Counted from the stretch's first letter, positions 1 to 11,824 are shown. The stretch: 64,000 nt of DNA from Closterium sp. Naga37s-1 (GCA_947471745.1 CANJKZ010000263.1:372001-436000); one strand, 5' to 3'. The notes: generated by a model not told the origin, from the sequence alone. A program made the numbers and translations.

Positions 1-473
1 GTCGCTCCTGCCAACCCTCCCATTCTCGTACTAAATATATTAGGATTTTGTGCCTCGGCCTAATCTCGGGCGATATTACTCGAGAATTGGCGACAGTACT
101 ACTAGAGATGGTACTGTTTTCAAGATCCATTCCGAGATCTATTTCCGCGGCGATGCTTTTCAAGCGGCAAAGCTTTGTGCCGGCGCTAGCAGGCGGGAAA
201 GAAGTGGTACAGTACCAAACTTTCTGATTGATGCCACAGATAACCTGGCATGATGTCCCGATCCATATCTGTAGTGTCGAGCATAACGGGCTCTGACCCA
301 CCACACGGCCGGTCCGACAACGAACGCCCGCTAGCAGTCACGGCCGGCTCGGTACGCGCCATGAGTAGGGACGCGGGAGGATCGAGTGTGAACTGTAGTG
401 AGGCGAGAAAACACAATGTTAGAGTGAAATTGTGTAAGGCTGTCACCGCTTTGTCTCCGTTAGAGTGAAATTG
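1..473. other. Upstream flank, no recognisable gene
   Basis: No coding similarity is visible. The one structural feature is a 22-base direct repeat (one mismatch) at 418-439 and 459-480, beginning GTTAGAGTGAAATTGTG. The second copy runs into the proposed start of the gypsy LTR, so the first may be the remnant of another LTR edge. Confidence 0.4.
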
Positions 474-753
474 TGCAAGGAATTTTCCTAATTCCTTACT
501 GAGGCACTCCATACGCGTACAATTCCAACTTCTCAGAGTTCAGGCCCGTTCCGCCGACCTCGCCTTCCGAACGTCCCTCGCGTCGCCTTCGGGTTTCCCA
601 ACCCCAAACCTACACCCAACCATCTCGCGACTCCGCGACCTCGGCCTAGCTAGCCTTGCTACATTATGCCTAGCCCTCGTTGTTTTCTCAGTAGTTGTAA
701 TCACTTCCGCGATATTGCATTCAGCGCACTCTTCTTTCGTACAACTCATAACA
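474..753 (+). repeat. Probable 5' LTR of Ty3/gypsy element 1
   Basis: The stretch starts TGCAAGGAATTTT and ends CATAACA just before a tRNA-Met-like primer site. Its start resembles that of the LTR-like block at 13781 (TGTAAGGATTTTTT), and both have a short CCTTAC motif soon after. About 280 bp, close to the 272 bp of the proposed partner. The two are clearly diverged, so they probably belong to different copies of one family. Confidence 0.55.
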
Positions 754-755
754 CT

Positions 756-767
756 TGGTATCAGAAC
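756..767 (+). promoter_or_regulatory. Primer binding site, gypsy element 1
   Basis: TGGTATCAGAAC lies two bases after the proposed LTR end. It differs by one base from TGGTATCAGAGC, the common plant retrotransposon site complementary to the 3' end of initiator tRNA-Met. Confidence 0.6.
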
Positions 768-942
768 TACTTTCCTAGGTTACCCTCCACTTTCCGGGGT
801 AGTTTTAGTGCAGGGGTGCGATAGACTTTGTGGGCTGCAAAGCGGTCGGCTGAGAGATAGATACGATTATCTCGCTCCGACTAATAGCGTTTGCGCCTTC
901 ATCAAAGTCAGAAAAATCGTTGTTAACCCGCTGCCCGTTAGG

Positions 943-2129
943 ATGAGTCTCCGAAACATGAATCAAGCCGAGTTTGGCGCGTTCATGCAGGACTTTCGGA
1001 CGATGCAATCCAACACGCAGACTATGTCTGGCGAGTTGGAGCGCCTGGGGGTGGAAAACGCCGAACTATGCCAGGCGCGAAGTGAAGCGCGCCAAGAGTC
1101 GCCCGTCGTGGATGAAGCAAGTAGCAGCTCATCACTCAACGAGAACTTGTTTAACGAGCTGGATGCTTCGCAGGACGCTGAAGAGGAGTGGGCGGCAAGA
1201 CGGCAACAAGCACGGGAAGCGCCAGGGCAACAACCACAGGAGCAGGCAACGCCAAGGCAACAGTCGCAAGCGCTGCCACGACAGGCACCAGCGACAACCC
1301 AGACGATGGCTTCAGTGGCGTCCCCAGTGCATGCGGCAGCAACAGTCTCAACAACTGTCAAGATAAAACCGACGAACCCATCCCCGTTCAACCCCAGCGA
1401 CAAAACCGTCACTGTGTCTGCGTGGTTGTTCGGCGTGGAGGTCTTCTTTGATGCTGCGCAAATTGCTGATGATGTCACTCGCATTAATTTTGCAGTGTCA
1501 CTGTTACGCGGACCTGCGTTGGAGTGGTGGAAGCGGACTCTTAAGACAGAGGGGATTTCGGCAGGACTGTCACGTGCGAACGACGGGACCTGGACATCTG
1601 TCACGCAACTACAATCTTCGGAGTGGCCACGATACGTACATGGACGGAGTGGGGCGCCGCGCTGCGAGCCTGATTCGAGCACGTATCCGCCTCGGATTCT
1701 GCTCGCATGAAGCTGCGTACTTGGAAGTAGGTGACATCGGTCCACGACTACACGGCAACGTTCTGCAATTTGGCCGACCAGGTGGATGACATGAGTGACG
1801 AGGAGCGACTCAATCGATACGTCGCAGGCCTCAAATACGAAGTACAGTACGAGGTGCGACGAACGAGGCCACGCGATTTCCTCGATGCTGTCCAGATGGC
1901 CGAATCAACGGACGCGCTGATGCAGTGGGCGAGAATGAGTTCCCGGGAGGGCACTCAATTTCGCGGATCGCCTCGCCAGCCCACAATCAACGGTGTGGAT
2001 GCGCCAAGGCGTGGACTGAAAACGTGCTTCAACTGCAACCAACCAGGCCACTGGAAGAAGGACTGCCCGAAGCTGAAACAGGGAAACAGGAACGACGGAG
2101 AGGGGTCGGGAAAAGAGACGAGTCAGTAG
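943..2129 (+). pseudogene. Ty3/gypsy gag (frameshifted), CCHC zinc knuckle
   Basis: Nucleocapsid/capsid gene of gypsy element 1. The natural start is probably the ATG at 943 (MSLRNMNQAEF). The first part has a coiled-coil-like N-terminus, a Gln/Ala-rich linker, and a capsid-like stretch with the LRGPALEWW motif typical of retrotransposon gag near 1500. The frame breaks between about 1560 and 1731. The remainder is read from 1731 to 2129 in another frame and ends with a CCHC zinc knuckle (CFNCNQPGHWKKDC, about 2027-2068). The break makes this copy non-functional; the family assignment is sound. Confidence 0.75.
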
Positions 2130-2149
2130 CAGTCGGGCCACCTACTGAC

Positions 2150-4584
2150 GAGACCCCGTCGCCCGGCAATCATCGTCCACACCGAGTAGTGGTACCGATA
2201 CGGGCTATCGACCGCAACCGGACGAATAAAGTGGATGAACACGTGGATCACCCTAAGCTGTTAGTGGGGAGGGTTAACGGCTATAAAATAAAACTTTTCG
2301 TTGACGGTGGGGTGAGCCACAGTCTCGTCAACCTGGCAATGGCCACATAAATCTGAGTTAAGCCGGACAGGTGTCTGCCTGACATTGACGCGCGACTGGT
2401 GGACGGGACACCGCTGGCGATCAAGGACTAGGTGCGACAAATTCGGATGAAGTGTGGCGACGATTTCAGGTTTTCAATTAAGATGCCGGCGACAACACTG
2501 GACGGTTGCGATGTGCCTTTAGGACGAGATTGGCTGCATTGATACAATCCTACGATCGACTGGACGACGGGAGCGATCACGGTGCTAAGCAACAATGGGC
2601 GCTTGACACTTCCGAAATGGGCGGAGCCGGAGCCGATGACAACACTTGTCAACGCGATAACGCTGAAGAGGGCGATAAAACTGGGAGCGCAAGGCTACGC
2701 CGTACAGCTATACGAGGTGGTTGCATCCGAGAAAATCGCCGACATTGACACGCTCTGCACTGCTGTACCAGGGGACGTGGCGAGCATAATTCAGAGGTAT
2801 CCTGAAATTTTCGCGGATGACCTGCCTGACGGACTGCCACCTCAGCGACCAGAAGACCACAGGATCGAGCTGGAGCCAGGCGCAAAACCAACTGTTCGGT
2901 CATAGTGGCGGCTCAGCCAACCGGAGCTCGACGAGTTGCGGAAACAGCTGGATTATCTGCTCTCGAAGGGTTTTATCCAGCCGAGAACGTCACCATACGC
3001 CGCCCCGATATTGTTCACGCCGAAGAAGGATGGAGGCCTGCGCATGTGCATCGACTATCGAGCGCTGAATCGGATCACCATCAAGTCACATTACCCGATT
3101 CTGCGAGCGGAAGACCTGCTGGATCAGCTTCGCGGGGCTCGCTTCTTCTCGAAAATTGACTTGCGAGGTGGCTACCATCAAATTCGCGTGTTCGCCGACG
3201 ACTGCCCGAAGACTGCATTTCGCACCCGCTACGGCAGTTACGAGTACACTGTGATGCCGTTTGGGTTGACAAACGCGCCCTTGACCTTCCAGCTCACCAT
3301 GAACAAGGTGTTTCGAGACATGCTGGACAAGAAAGTTATCGTCTACCTCGACGACATCCTGGTGTACAGCAAGACTCGGGAGCAGCATTTACTGGATTTA
3401 GAGGAGGTGTTCCGGCACTTGCAGCAGAACCGACTGATTACTAAGGGCTCTAAGTGCAAGTTCTTAGAGCCGGAGCTGGAGTTTCTGGGGCACGTGGTTT
3501 CAGGGGAGGGTATTAAATTTGACCCTCGCAAAGTGACGGCAATTTCAGAGTGGAAGCCGCCCACGAACATCACTGAGTTGCAGAGTTTCCTCGGCTTCGT
3601 TAACTATGTCCGCTGTTTTGTACCGAATATGGCGGGGGTAACCTGGCCGTTAACCGATCTTCTGCATATAGGCATGCAATTCTGTTGGGGGGAGAGAGAA
3701 CAGTTGGCCTTCGACGAGCTGAAGAAAATTTTGAGTTCACCCCCGGTGCTTCGGTTGGCAGACCTATCTCGACCGTTTGAAGTCGTGACGGATGCCAGCG
3801 ATTTCTCCGTCGGCGCCGTCCTTCTACAGGAATTCGGCAACGGGCTGCAACCAATCGCGTACGAGTCACGGAAAATGCAGCCACCCGAGCGCAACTACCC
3901 TGTACACGACAAAGGAATGCTCGCCATCGTGCATGCATTTCGTACCTGGCGGTGTTATCTCACAGGAGCCGACGTTACGATCAGGACAGACCACAAGTCA
4001 CTGCAGTACATGCGCAACCAACCACAACTCAACCCACGACAAATCAGGTGGCTCGATTACCTCGAGTCAAATTTCAGCTACACCATCACGTACAAAAAGG
4101 GCGCCAACAACATCGTCGATGCCCGGACCCGCCCATCAATGCAGACCGCCGCAGTACTTATCGCCCATTCTAACCCTTTATTGGCAGGACCATTCAAGCA
4201 CGGCTACAGGACTGACCGGTTTTTCGGGACGAATCAACACCAACGGGTTACTACGGCACATGGGATTTATTACCTAAAAGTCGGTACTAACCGAGTTTGG
4301 GTACCTTCCTACCGACCCCTACAAGAGTTGCTGAAGCAGGAGGTTCATGACTCCAAGCTCTCCAGGCACTTCGGCGTCGACAAAACGTTAAAGTTGCTAC
4401 AGCGGAATTATTACTGGCCCGACATGACGTCGGACGTGCAGCACTACGTGTCCGCTTGCCCGACCTGCCAAGCGATGAAGTCATCACGCCAACGCCCAGC
4501 TGGATTGCTGCAGCCCCTCGAGCCACCCGAACGACCATGGCAACATGTGACAATGGACTACGTCACCTGGCTGCCAGCTGGCGC
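2150..4584 (+). pseudogene. Ty3/gypsy pol: protease, RT, RNase H, integrase N-part (truncated)
   Basis: Pol of gypsy element 1, in one frame with a few stops (for example near 2348, 2365, 2430 and 2903). The protease region near 2300 has FVDGGVSHSL where an active enzyme would have D-S/T-G-A. Reverse transcriptase runs from about 2940 (DGGLRMCIDYRALN) through the catalytic YLDDILVYS at 3343-3369. RNase H begins near 3780 (VVTDASDFSVGAVL). The integrase zinc-binding H2C2 domain ends with CPTCQAMKSS near 4455-4485. The sequence then stops dead at 4584, where a copia LTR begins, so the integrase core is missing. RT through the integrase zinc domain is open from 2936 to the junction. Confidence 0.85.
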
Positions 4585-4722
4585 TGTCAAACATTATATA
4601 TGTTATAGTTGTGTAGGCTATAGTGGGTTAGCCTTCTAGGGGGTACACTACTCTAGGGTTTGGTACTTGTACTCCCATTCCCTTTCTAGTTCACCATTCT
4701 CGTTCGTTCTTAGTTTGTAACA
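4585..4722 (+). repeat. 5' LTR of copia 1
   Basis: Starts TGTCAAACATTATATATG and ends TTTGTAACA, immediately followed by the primer site. It matches 12401-12538 with about three substitutions. At 138 bp it is unusually short for a copia LTR. The same LTR type recurs at 14730-14856 and 48053-48139 (both minus) and, more distantly, at 31369-31500. Confidence 0.9.
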
Positions 4723-4736
4723 TGGTATCACGAGCC
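4723..4736 (+). promoter_or_regulatory. Primer binding site of copia 1
   Basis: TGGTATCACGAGCC directly abuts the LTR. It is the initiator tRNA-Met type of site with one extra base relative to TGGTATCAGAGCC. Confidence 0.75.
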
Positions 4737-4789
4737 TAGGTCGTAACCTAGGACCGACTGATAGGGCCCACCGTTTTCCGCTAGTAGCG

Positions 4790-5320
4790 CCCGAGCGCGC
4801 CTCGCCTAGTCGTGCCCTCGAGCGCCCTCCTCTTTTCTGCACCGTCGCGCGCCCTAGCGTGCCCCTTGCGAGCCGACCCCGCCCAGCCCGCACGCCCTAG
4901 CGTGCCCCGCGCGATCGGCCCCGCCCTCCTCGTACGCCCTAGCGTACGACCCGCGCAGCCCCACGCGCGTCGCCTGCCCCGCGCGCCCTTGCGCGCCTCG
5001 TACGGCCCCGCGCACTAGCTGCCCCGCGCGCCCTTGCGTGCCCCTTACGAACCGGCCCCGCCCTTCCTCGCGCGCCCTTGCGTGCCCCGTGCGACCGGCC
5101 CTGCCCCACCCGCGCGCCCTTGCGTGCCTCTCGAGAACCGGCCCCGCCCCGCTAGCTCGCCCTTACGTGCGCCGCGCGACCAGGCCCTGCCCCGCTCTGC
5201 ACGCCCTCGCGTGCCCCTCGAGTACCGGCCCCGCCCCAATAGCCCGCCCTTGCGTGCCTCATGAGACCAGGCCCCGCCCCACACTGCACGCCCTCGCGTG
5301 CCTCCTCGCACAGCCCTGCC
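4790..5320 (+). repeat. GC-rich tandem repeats in copia 1 leader
   Basis: An irregular array of roughly 50-60-bp units built on CGCGCCCTTGCGTGCC and ACCGGCCCCGCCC. The open frames across it are proline/arginine rich and look non-coding. It occupies the untranslated leader between primer site and gag. Confidence 0.7.
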
Positions 5321-5473
5321 CTTGCAGTTCCGCTAGCGCCCTACCACAGCCGAGCCGCGCCGCCCCACCGAGCCGCGCCGCCCGTCCCGAGCCGCGCCGC
5401 CCAACCGAGCCGCACTGCTGCTGCTGCTGTCACTGCTACTGACGCTACTGCTGTTACACCTCCTACTGCAACT

Positions 5474-6995
5474 ATGGCTAGCCCTGCTGTGCTCGCTTTC
5501 GATACTGAGGGCCGCCCGCTGAAGTTTGACACCTGGCTAGATGACCTGCACTTATTCCTCCAGCTCACTGCCAAGGAGGATATTTCACTGTACGATCACG
5601 CGCTAGGACACGCTGCTGCCCCTGCTCCTACTGCTGACAGCACTGCCCGCTCACAGTGGCAGACTCGTGACGCCCACACTCGCTTCGCTATTCGCAACTC
5701 CCTGCCGATAGATGAGCGCGAGCACTTTGGCCAGCACAAGACTGCGCAGGCACTGTACACTGCTGTCGTTGCACGGTACTCCTCACCTGCCTCTGCTGCG
5801 CTAGGCCGTCTCTCGCTCCCCTACCTGTTCCCAGACCTGTCCGCTTTCTCCACAGTCGCTGACCTCATCACGCACCTCCGCACTAGTGAGGCCCGCTTCC
5901 GTGCCGCTATGCCCGCTGAGTTTCTTGCCAAGAACCCCCCCCCCACTGTGGCTCACTCTCTACCACCTAGTCACCCGTCTCCCTGACACTCTGCGTGCGG
6001 TCAGGGACCACTTCCTCGCTCGCTGCCCCACTGAGCTCACCATTGACCTGCTCGAGAAGGAACTGCTTGCAGCTGAGGCTAGCATAGTCGCTGTAGGTAA
6101 CTCTCGTGGCGACCCCCGCACCCCTTTCTTCGAGGGGTGTTCCCCTTCCCCCCTTCTCCCCTCTGTCGCCTCTGCTGCCGCTGTCGACCTCCTAGGTGCT
6201 GAGCAGGTCGGGACTGCGTCCACTCCGAGTGGGCGCCGCAGCGGCAAGGGCAAAGGGGGCAAGGGAGGTGGTGGTGACGGCGGGGGAGGCGGTGGTGGGG
6301 GCGGTGGCGGTGGTTGGGGTGGTGGCGGGGCTGGAGGGGCTAGTGGCAGCAGCGGGGGTGGTGGCGGCAGCGGCGGAGGAGGTGGCCGGGGTGGGGGCGG
6401 TGGTGGGGGCGGCAGTGGACGCAGTGGCGGCAGGGGCGGTGGTGGTCGAGGTGGTGGCGGCGGCGGTGGAGGTCGTGGAGGCGCTGGTGGTGGCCAGCGC
6501 CAGCAGCAGACTCTGTCGCCCCAGGAGCTTCGTGAGTGGTACTCTCAGCATGGGGGGGGGGGGGGGGGTGGCCTTAGCTGCACGTACGTCATCCGCACAG
6601 GTGACTGCACTGGTCAGACGTGTGGGAGGGCGCACACCACGCAGCGCTGCTTCTCCCGCCTCGACGACGCCTGGCGCACTCAGTTTTCTGGTGCCACTGA
6701 GCTGCCCCGCTGGGCTGATCTGCTGAGGAAGAACATTGATATCTATGCTCTTGACTTTGATGCTATTCTTGGTGCCATGTATGTGTTGTCTGCTAGTGGA
6801 GAGAGTGACCAGTACCTGCGTGTTCCGCCCGATCCGGGCATTTGGACCAGTGAGGCTGCCGCTCTATGTGCTAGTGCGTCTGTTGCCCCAGGTGCTGGTG
6901 AGGCTGCCGCTCCAGGTGCTCGCGTGTCTGCTGCCCCAGGTGCTGGTGAGGCTGCTGCTCTAGGTGCTCGTGAGTCTGCGCCCTCTGGTACTGAG
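5474..6995 (+). pseudogene. Copia 1 gag (frameshifted)
   Basis: Starts at ATG 5474 (MASPAVLAFDTEGRPL), followed by an alpha-helical capsid-like region of the UBN2/copia gag type (LHLFLQLTAKEDISLYDHAL). At the C-tract near 5935-5943 the frame slips by one base. The product continues as LWLTLYHLVTRLPDTLRAV and LLEKELLAAEASIVAVG. A long Gly-rich segment (about 6240-6500) containing a pure G run at 6551-6568 precedes a Cys/His cluster (CTYVIRTGDCTGQTCGRAH) that may stand in for the usual zinc knuckle. The slip in a mononucleotide run could be a sequencing error or real decay. Confidence 0.8.
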
Positions 6996-6999
6996 TCTA

Positions 7000-8690
7000 C
7001 TACGATAGTGGACACCTTCACACTGGACTCATGTGCTTCTCGCTGTTTCTTTCGTGACCGCACTGCCCTAGAGCAGCTTGCTTGACCGGTTGCTGTCTCC
7101 CTCGCTGACCCCTCTGGGGGTCCGGTCATTGCGACCTCCTCCACTGTCCTCCCTTGTCTTGCGGTCCCGTCGGGCACACTGTCAGGTCTCTACCTCCCCT
7201 CGTTCTCTACGAACATGGTGGCAGGTAGAGCGCTCCAGGACGGGGGTGTTCACCAGTTCACCCCTGCCTACGAGCGCGTGACGCACTGCACGTGTGCTCG
7301 GACGGGTCGCCACCTGGCTACCTTCACTCGGCAACCGGGGTCGGACCTGTACACACTGACCACTGAGTCTCCTCAGGTAGCTGCGTCTGCGTCTGCGTCA
7401 GGTCAGCTGTCGGCCCCCTGCTCGTGTCGCTCCCTGGCACACGAGACCGTTCTCTGGCACCACCGCCTTGGTCACCCGTCAGTGCAACGCCTTCGTGGCA
7501 TGCACTCCCGGTACCTTGTCTCTGGTCTTCCCAGGGTTCTCCCTCCCCTCCCACCCTCGCCTGCTCCTCCCTGTCTTCCCTGTGTCGAGGGGCGGCAGCG
7601 CGCCGCTCCTCACTCCTCCTCCTTCCCCCGATGACTGCTCCCCTACAGATGCTCCACATGGACGTGTGGGGCCCAGCCCGCGTCCGTGGACAGGGTCACG
7701 AGAGGTACTTCTTGATAGTTGTTGACGACTACTCGCGCTACACCACGGTCTTCCCCTTGCGCATCAAGGGTGAAATCCCTGATATTTTGATCCCTTGGAT
7801 CCGCGCTGCCCATCTCCAGCTTAGCGAGAGGTTCCACTCGGACTTTCCTGTCCTGCGTCTGCACTCTGACAGATGTGGGGAGCTATCCTCCGACCTCTTG
7901 AGGGCCTTCTGCAGGGGGAGGGCATTGAGCAGTCGTTCACGCTTCCGGCCTCTCCACAGCAGAATGGGGTTGCTGAGCGCCGCATTGGCTTGGTCATGGA
8001 GGTCGCTTGTACCTCCCTGATCCATGCGGCTGCCCCCCACTTTCTGTGGCCGTTTGCGGTCCGATACGCTGCGCATCAGCTCAACCTCTGGCCCCGTGTC
8101 TCCGTTCCGGAGACTTCGCCGACACTGCGTTGGACGGGAGAGGTTGGCGACGCGTCAAAATTTCGGGTCTGGGGATCTCGAGCTTTTGTCCGCGATACGT
8201 CCGCGGACAAGCTCTCCTCCCGCGCTGTTCCTTGTGTCTTCCTTGGCTTTGTCCCGGACGCGTCTGGTTGGCAGTTTTACCACCCCACCTCGCGCCGTGT
8301 CCTGCCCTCTCAGGACGTCACTTTCGACGAGTCCGTCCCCTACTACCGCCTCTTCCCCTACCGCACTGCCCCGCTCCCCCCCCCGCCTCTCTTCCTCGCT
8401 CCAGGTGCTGCTGTGGTAGACCCCCTCCCCCCTCAGGGTGCTGCTCCCTCAGGTGTGTCCCAGGTAGACCCGGTTGAGCCTGTCGAGGTAGCTGTTGACT
8501 CTCGTCCTGCTTGGGGTGCTGAGCCTGAGTGTGCGGAGCCTGGGGGTGCGGAGCCTGGGGGTGCGGAGCCTGGGGTTGCGGAGCCTGGGGGTGCGGAGCC
8601 TGGGGGTGCGGAGCCTGGGGGTGCGGAGTCTTGGGGTGCGGAGCCTGGGGGTGCGGAGTCTGGGGGTGCTGGACTTGAGTGCTACGTCTG
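7000..8690 (+). pseudogene. Copia 1 protease, GAG-pre-integrase and integrase (broken)
   Basis: The protease motif is DTFTLDSCASRCFF near 7010-7050; the expected D-S-G-A reads D-S-C-A, so the active site is altered. A TGA at 7083 sits where a related element (32640-32897) suggests Arg, consistent with CGA to TGA. GAG-pre-integrase follows (ETVLWHHRLGHPSVQRLRGM, about 7444-7503). Integrase starts MLHMDVWGPARV near 7650 after a frameshift near 7625. A second frameshift near 7905 leads to PQQNGVAERRIGLVMEVA. The integrase C-terminal part includes FLGFVPDASGWQFYHP near 8235. Its end runs into a 15-bp coding repeat, with another frame change near 8685. Confidence 0.85.
8506..8680 (+). repeat. 15-bp coding minisatellite (GGAEP-type)
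   Basis: About eleven units of GAGCCTGGGGGTGCG in the copia 1 linker between integrase and RT, encoding Gly-Gly-Ala-Glu-Pro repeats. The unit length is a multiple of three, so expansion keeps the reading frame. Confidence 0.9.
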
Positions 8691-8934
8691 AGGGTACTGA
8701 GCCTGGGGGTGCTGCGACTGAGAGTACGGCGTCTGGAGGCCCTCCCTCTTCACAGCAGCTGCGTGAGTGGTACTCGCGGTACTGCAGCCTCAGGAGAGGT
8801 GCTTCTGGGGCTAGGGGTGCTGCTGGAGCTGGTACTCGTGTTTCCCCGCCTAGGCGGGAGCTGCCCTCGCCCCAGCGGCTCCGAGAGTGGTACGCTCGGC
8901 GCTGCAGTCTCCGGAGTGGCGCTGCTGGTGCTTG

Positions 8935-9265
8935 GGACCCTGGAGCTGGAGCTACTGCTGGTGCTGAGGACCCTGGTGTTGGAGCTGCTGCTGGTGCTGA
9001 GGACCCTGGCGTTGGAGCTGCTGCTGGTGCTGAGGACCCTGGCGTTGGAGCTGCTGCTGGTGCTGAGGACCCTGGCGTTGGAGCTGCTGCTGGTGCTGAG
9101 GACCCTGGCGTTGGAGCTGCTGCTGGTGCTGAGGACCCTGGCGTTGGAGCTGCTGCTGGTGCTGAGGACCCTGGCGTTGGAGCTACTGCTGGTGATGAGG
9201 ACCCTGGCGTTGGGGCTGCTGCTGGTGCTGAGGACCCTGGCGTTGGAGCTACTAGTGGTGCTGAG
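8935..9265 (+). repeat. 33-bp coding minisatellite (AEDPGVGAAAG)
   Basis: About ten tandem 33-bp units encoding the 11-residue repeat AEDPGVGAAAG with small changes in the last units. It continues the disordered linker of copia 1. It is preceded by two related copies of a 12-residue segment, each containing LREWY. Confidence 0.9.
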
Positions 9266-10066
9266 GACCCTGGAGCTAGAGCCGCTGCTGGTGCTGCGGA
9301 CCCTGGAGCTGGTGCTGCTGGTGCTGCTGGAGGTGCTGCTGGTGCTGGAGCTGCTGGAGCCGCTGGCTCTGGAGGTGCTCGTACTGGAGAGCCTGGCGCT
9401 GCTGCGGGGGGCTGGAGCTGGAGTTACTGGAGCTGCTGGAGCTACTGGTGGTACTGCGGGAGTTGTAGCTGGCGACCCGGGGGCTGAGGGTGTTGGTGTT
9501 GTCTCTGCTGGTTCCGGAGGTTCTGCGCGGCCGCGGCCGTACTACGTTCCGCTCCTTCACCAAGTTCTTGACCTCCCGCCCTCTACTGGTCCTACTCCTC
9601 CCCTACTGAGTCCACCACCGGTCCAGTCGCAGTCACAGTTACCGCCTGCCTCTCCGCTACCTGGTCCTTCTCCTTACGCTGGGCCGACTAGAGGTCTTAC
9701 GGAGCGTCGTGCGCCTGAGTCTCGTCCTGTGTCACCTGAGTCTCGTCCTGCGTCGCCTGAGTCTCGTTCAGAGTCGCCTGTCCATACTCGTCGTCGTGTT
9801 CCGCGCGAGCGTCCTCCTCCTGTCCCTGGCACTCACTACATGACTCTGCGTCCTTCCACTGCTCCACAGTGGTCCCTCTGCCCTCTCCTCCTGCGTCCTC
9901 TCTTCCTGCTCTTGCTGACCCGGAGTCTGACTCCCTTTGTGCTGCCAGTCCTACTGTCACGCGTCTTCTCGCCACTGTTGTCACTGACCCTACCTTTGAG
10001 TCCTCTGCTGCGTCTGCTCTAGTAGCTGAGTTAGTTGACTTTGCTGCCGCCTGTCGTCTAGACTAA
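9266..10066 (+). pseudogene. Copia 1 linker before RT (broken)
   Basis: A Pro/Ser/Arg-rich linker that includes RPRPYYVPLLHQVLDLP near 9530 and a short PESRP repeat near 9710-9780. Frame changes occur near 9480 and 9870. A TAA at 10064 lies where the related minus-strand copia F has Tyr (RLDYAAHLV). Confidence 0.6.
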
Positions 10067-11824
10067 GCCGCTAGCCTTGTTGCTGAGTCTGAGTCTGTCT
10101 GTTCTCCGTCTGTCGGGGGTGAGTGTGCTCTTGGCACGGACGTCCTTGAGGACAGACAGGAGGAGTTTGAGTGCTTTGCTGCTGCTTTGCCTCATCTCCT
10201 GTCCATGCTGGTTGCCCCTGAGGGAGACCCGGATGCACCAGACATCCCGACCCCACGCTCTTACGCAGAGGCGATGGAGGGTCCCTACTCCTCTCAGTGG
10301 CAGACAGCCATGGACGCAGAGATGGCTTCCTGGAAGTCCACAGGAACCTACGTCGACAAGGTTCCCCCACCTGGGGCGAACATCGTCAGTGGCATGTGGA
10401 TTTTCGCGGTGAAGCGGTCGCCGGGTTCTCCGCCTGTCTTCAAGGCGCGTTACGTTGCACGAGGCTTCAGTCAGCGAGAGGGAGTTGACTTCTTCTAGAC
10501 CTTCTCCCCGACCCCAAAGATGACCACTCTTCGGGTTCTGCTGCACGTCGCCGCTCAGCGTGACTACGAGCTCCACTCTCTTGACTTCAGCACTGCTTTC
10601 CTACAGGGCAGCTTGCACGAGGAGATCTGGTTGCGCCGCCCACCTGGCTTCACTGGGTCGTTCCCTCCTGGTACCCAGTGGAGCCTCCGGCGGCCAGTCT
10701 ACGGTCTCCGCCAGGCACCCCGTGAGTGGCACGACACACTGAGGACTACTCTTGATGCTCTTGGTTTTGCTCCTTCTACTGCTGACCCGTCGATGTTTCT
10801 ACGCACCGACACTACTCTGCCGCCGTTCTACGTTCTTGTTTACGTAGACGACTTGGTCTTTGCTACTGCTGACACTGAGGCACTCGCCCACGTGAAGTCG
10901 GAGCTGCAGAAGAGACACACGTGCACAGACCTGGGTGAGCTGACAAGCTATCTTGGCTTGCGGATCACCCGGGACAGAGCACAGCGCACCATTACCTTGA
11001 CTCGGTCACACATGGTGCAGCAGGTCCTTCAGCGCTTCCGCTTCACGTACTCCTCGCCTCAGTCCACTCCTCTGCCTACCGGTCACTCGCTCTCAGCTCT
11101 GCCTTCGGATGAGTCCGTAGAGCCGAGTGGCCCGTATCTAGAGCTTGTGGGCTGCCTCATGTACCTGATGACCTGCACTCGACCTGACCTGGCATACCCT
11201 CTTAGCATCCTAGCACGCTATGTCGCTCCCGGCCGTCACCGGAAGGAGCACATGGATGCCGCTAAGAGGGTGTTGCGCTACTTGTGCAGTACATCGGGCA
11301 TGGGGCTCGTGCTTGGAGGACGGGCTCGAGTTGTTCTCACTGGTCACTCAGATGCTTCTTGGGCTGACGACCAGGCTACGCAGCGGTCGTCTCAGGGTTA
11401 CACCTTCAGCCTTGGCTCTGGATCAGTTTCTTGGCGTTCTACTCGCTCGTCTTCTGTTCTCAGCTCGAGTTGTGAGGCTGAGATCTACGCCACAGCCATG
11501 GCTGCACAGGAGTTACGCTGGCTCACCTACCTGCTGACCGACCTGGGAGAGCGGCCTCGTTCTCCTCCAGTGCTGTACGTCGACAACAAGGCCGCCATTG
11601 CCTTGTGTTAGGAGCACAGACTGGAGCACAGAACGAAGCACATCGCTCTGCGCTACTTCCTTGCTCGAGAGCTGCAGCAGCGTGGTCAGCTTCGTCTTGC
11701 GTACGTGGCCACTCGGGCCAACACTGCTGATGTGTTCACCAAGGCGCTTCAGCCTTGTGATCATCAGCGTTTCTGTACTGTTCTAGGCCTTGTGCCTACT
11801 GTCCCTCACTTGCTCACTTCTTGA
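10067..11824 (+). pseudogene. Copia 1 reverse transcriptase and RNase H (two internal TAG)
   Basis: Copia-type RVT_2 starting about 10250 (PRSYAEAMEGPYSSQWQTAM). It contains FKARYVARGFSQREGVDFF at 10440-10495, the catalytic YVDDLVFA at 10841-10864, and RNase H with GHSDASWADD near 11343 and SSCEAEIYA near 11467. The polypeptide ends VPTVPHLLTS at about 11823. The frame is continuous except for TAG at 10496 (between DFF and TFSP) and TAG at 11609 (before EHRLEHRTKHI). Both sit where Gln (CAG) is expected, so they look like CAG to TAG changes. Confidence 0.9.

Noticed and set aside
5034-5442. Pro/Ala/Arg-rich frames before copia 1 gag
   Set aside because: Products of GC-rich tandem leader repeats, open in several frames at once and lacking any domain.
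8418-9484. CRISPR-like array in the 33-bp and 15-bp repeats
   Set aside because: Units are directly adjacent with no unique spacers, are coding, and the sequence is eukaryotic.
10490-11611. Alternative genetic code (TAG read as Gln)
   Set aside because: Other frames end naturally at TAG, and frameshifts and other stops abound in the same elements, so decay is the simpler reading; kept only as a hypothesis in the findings.
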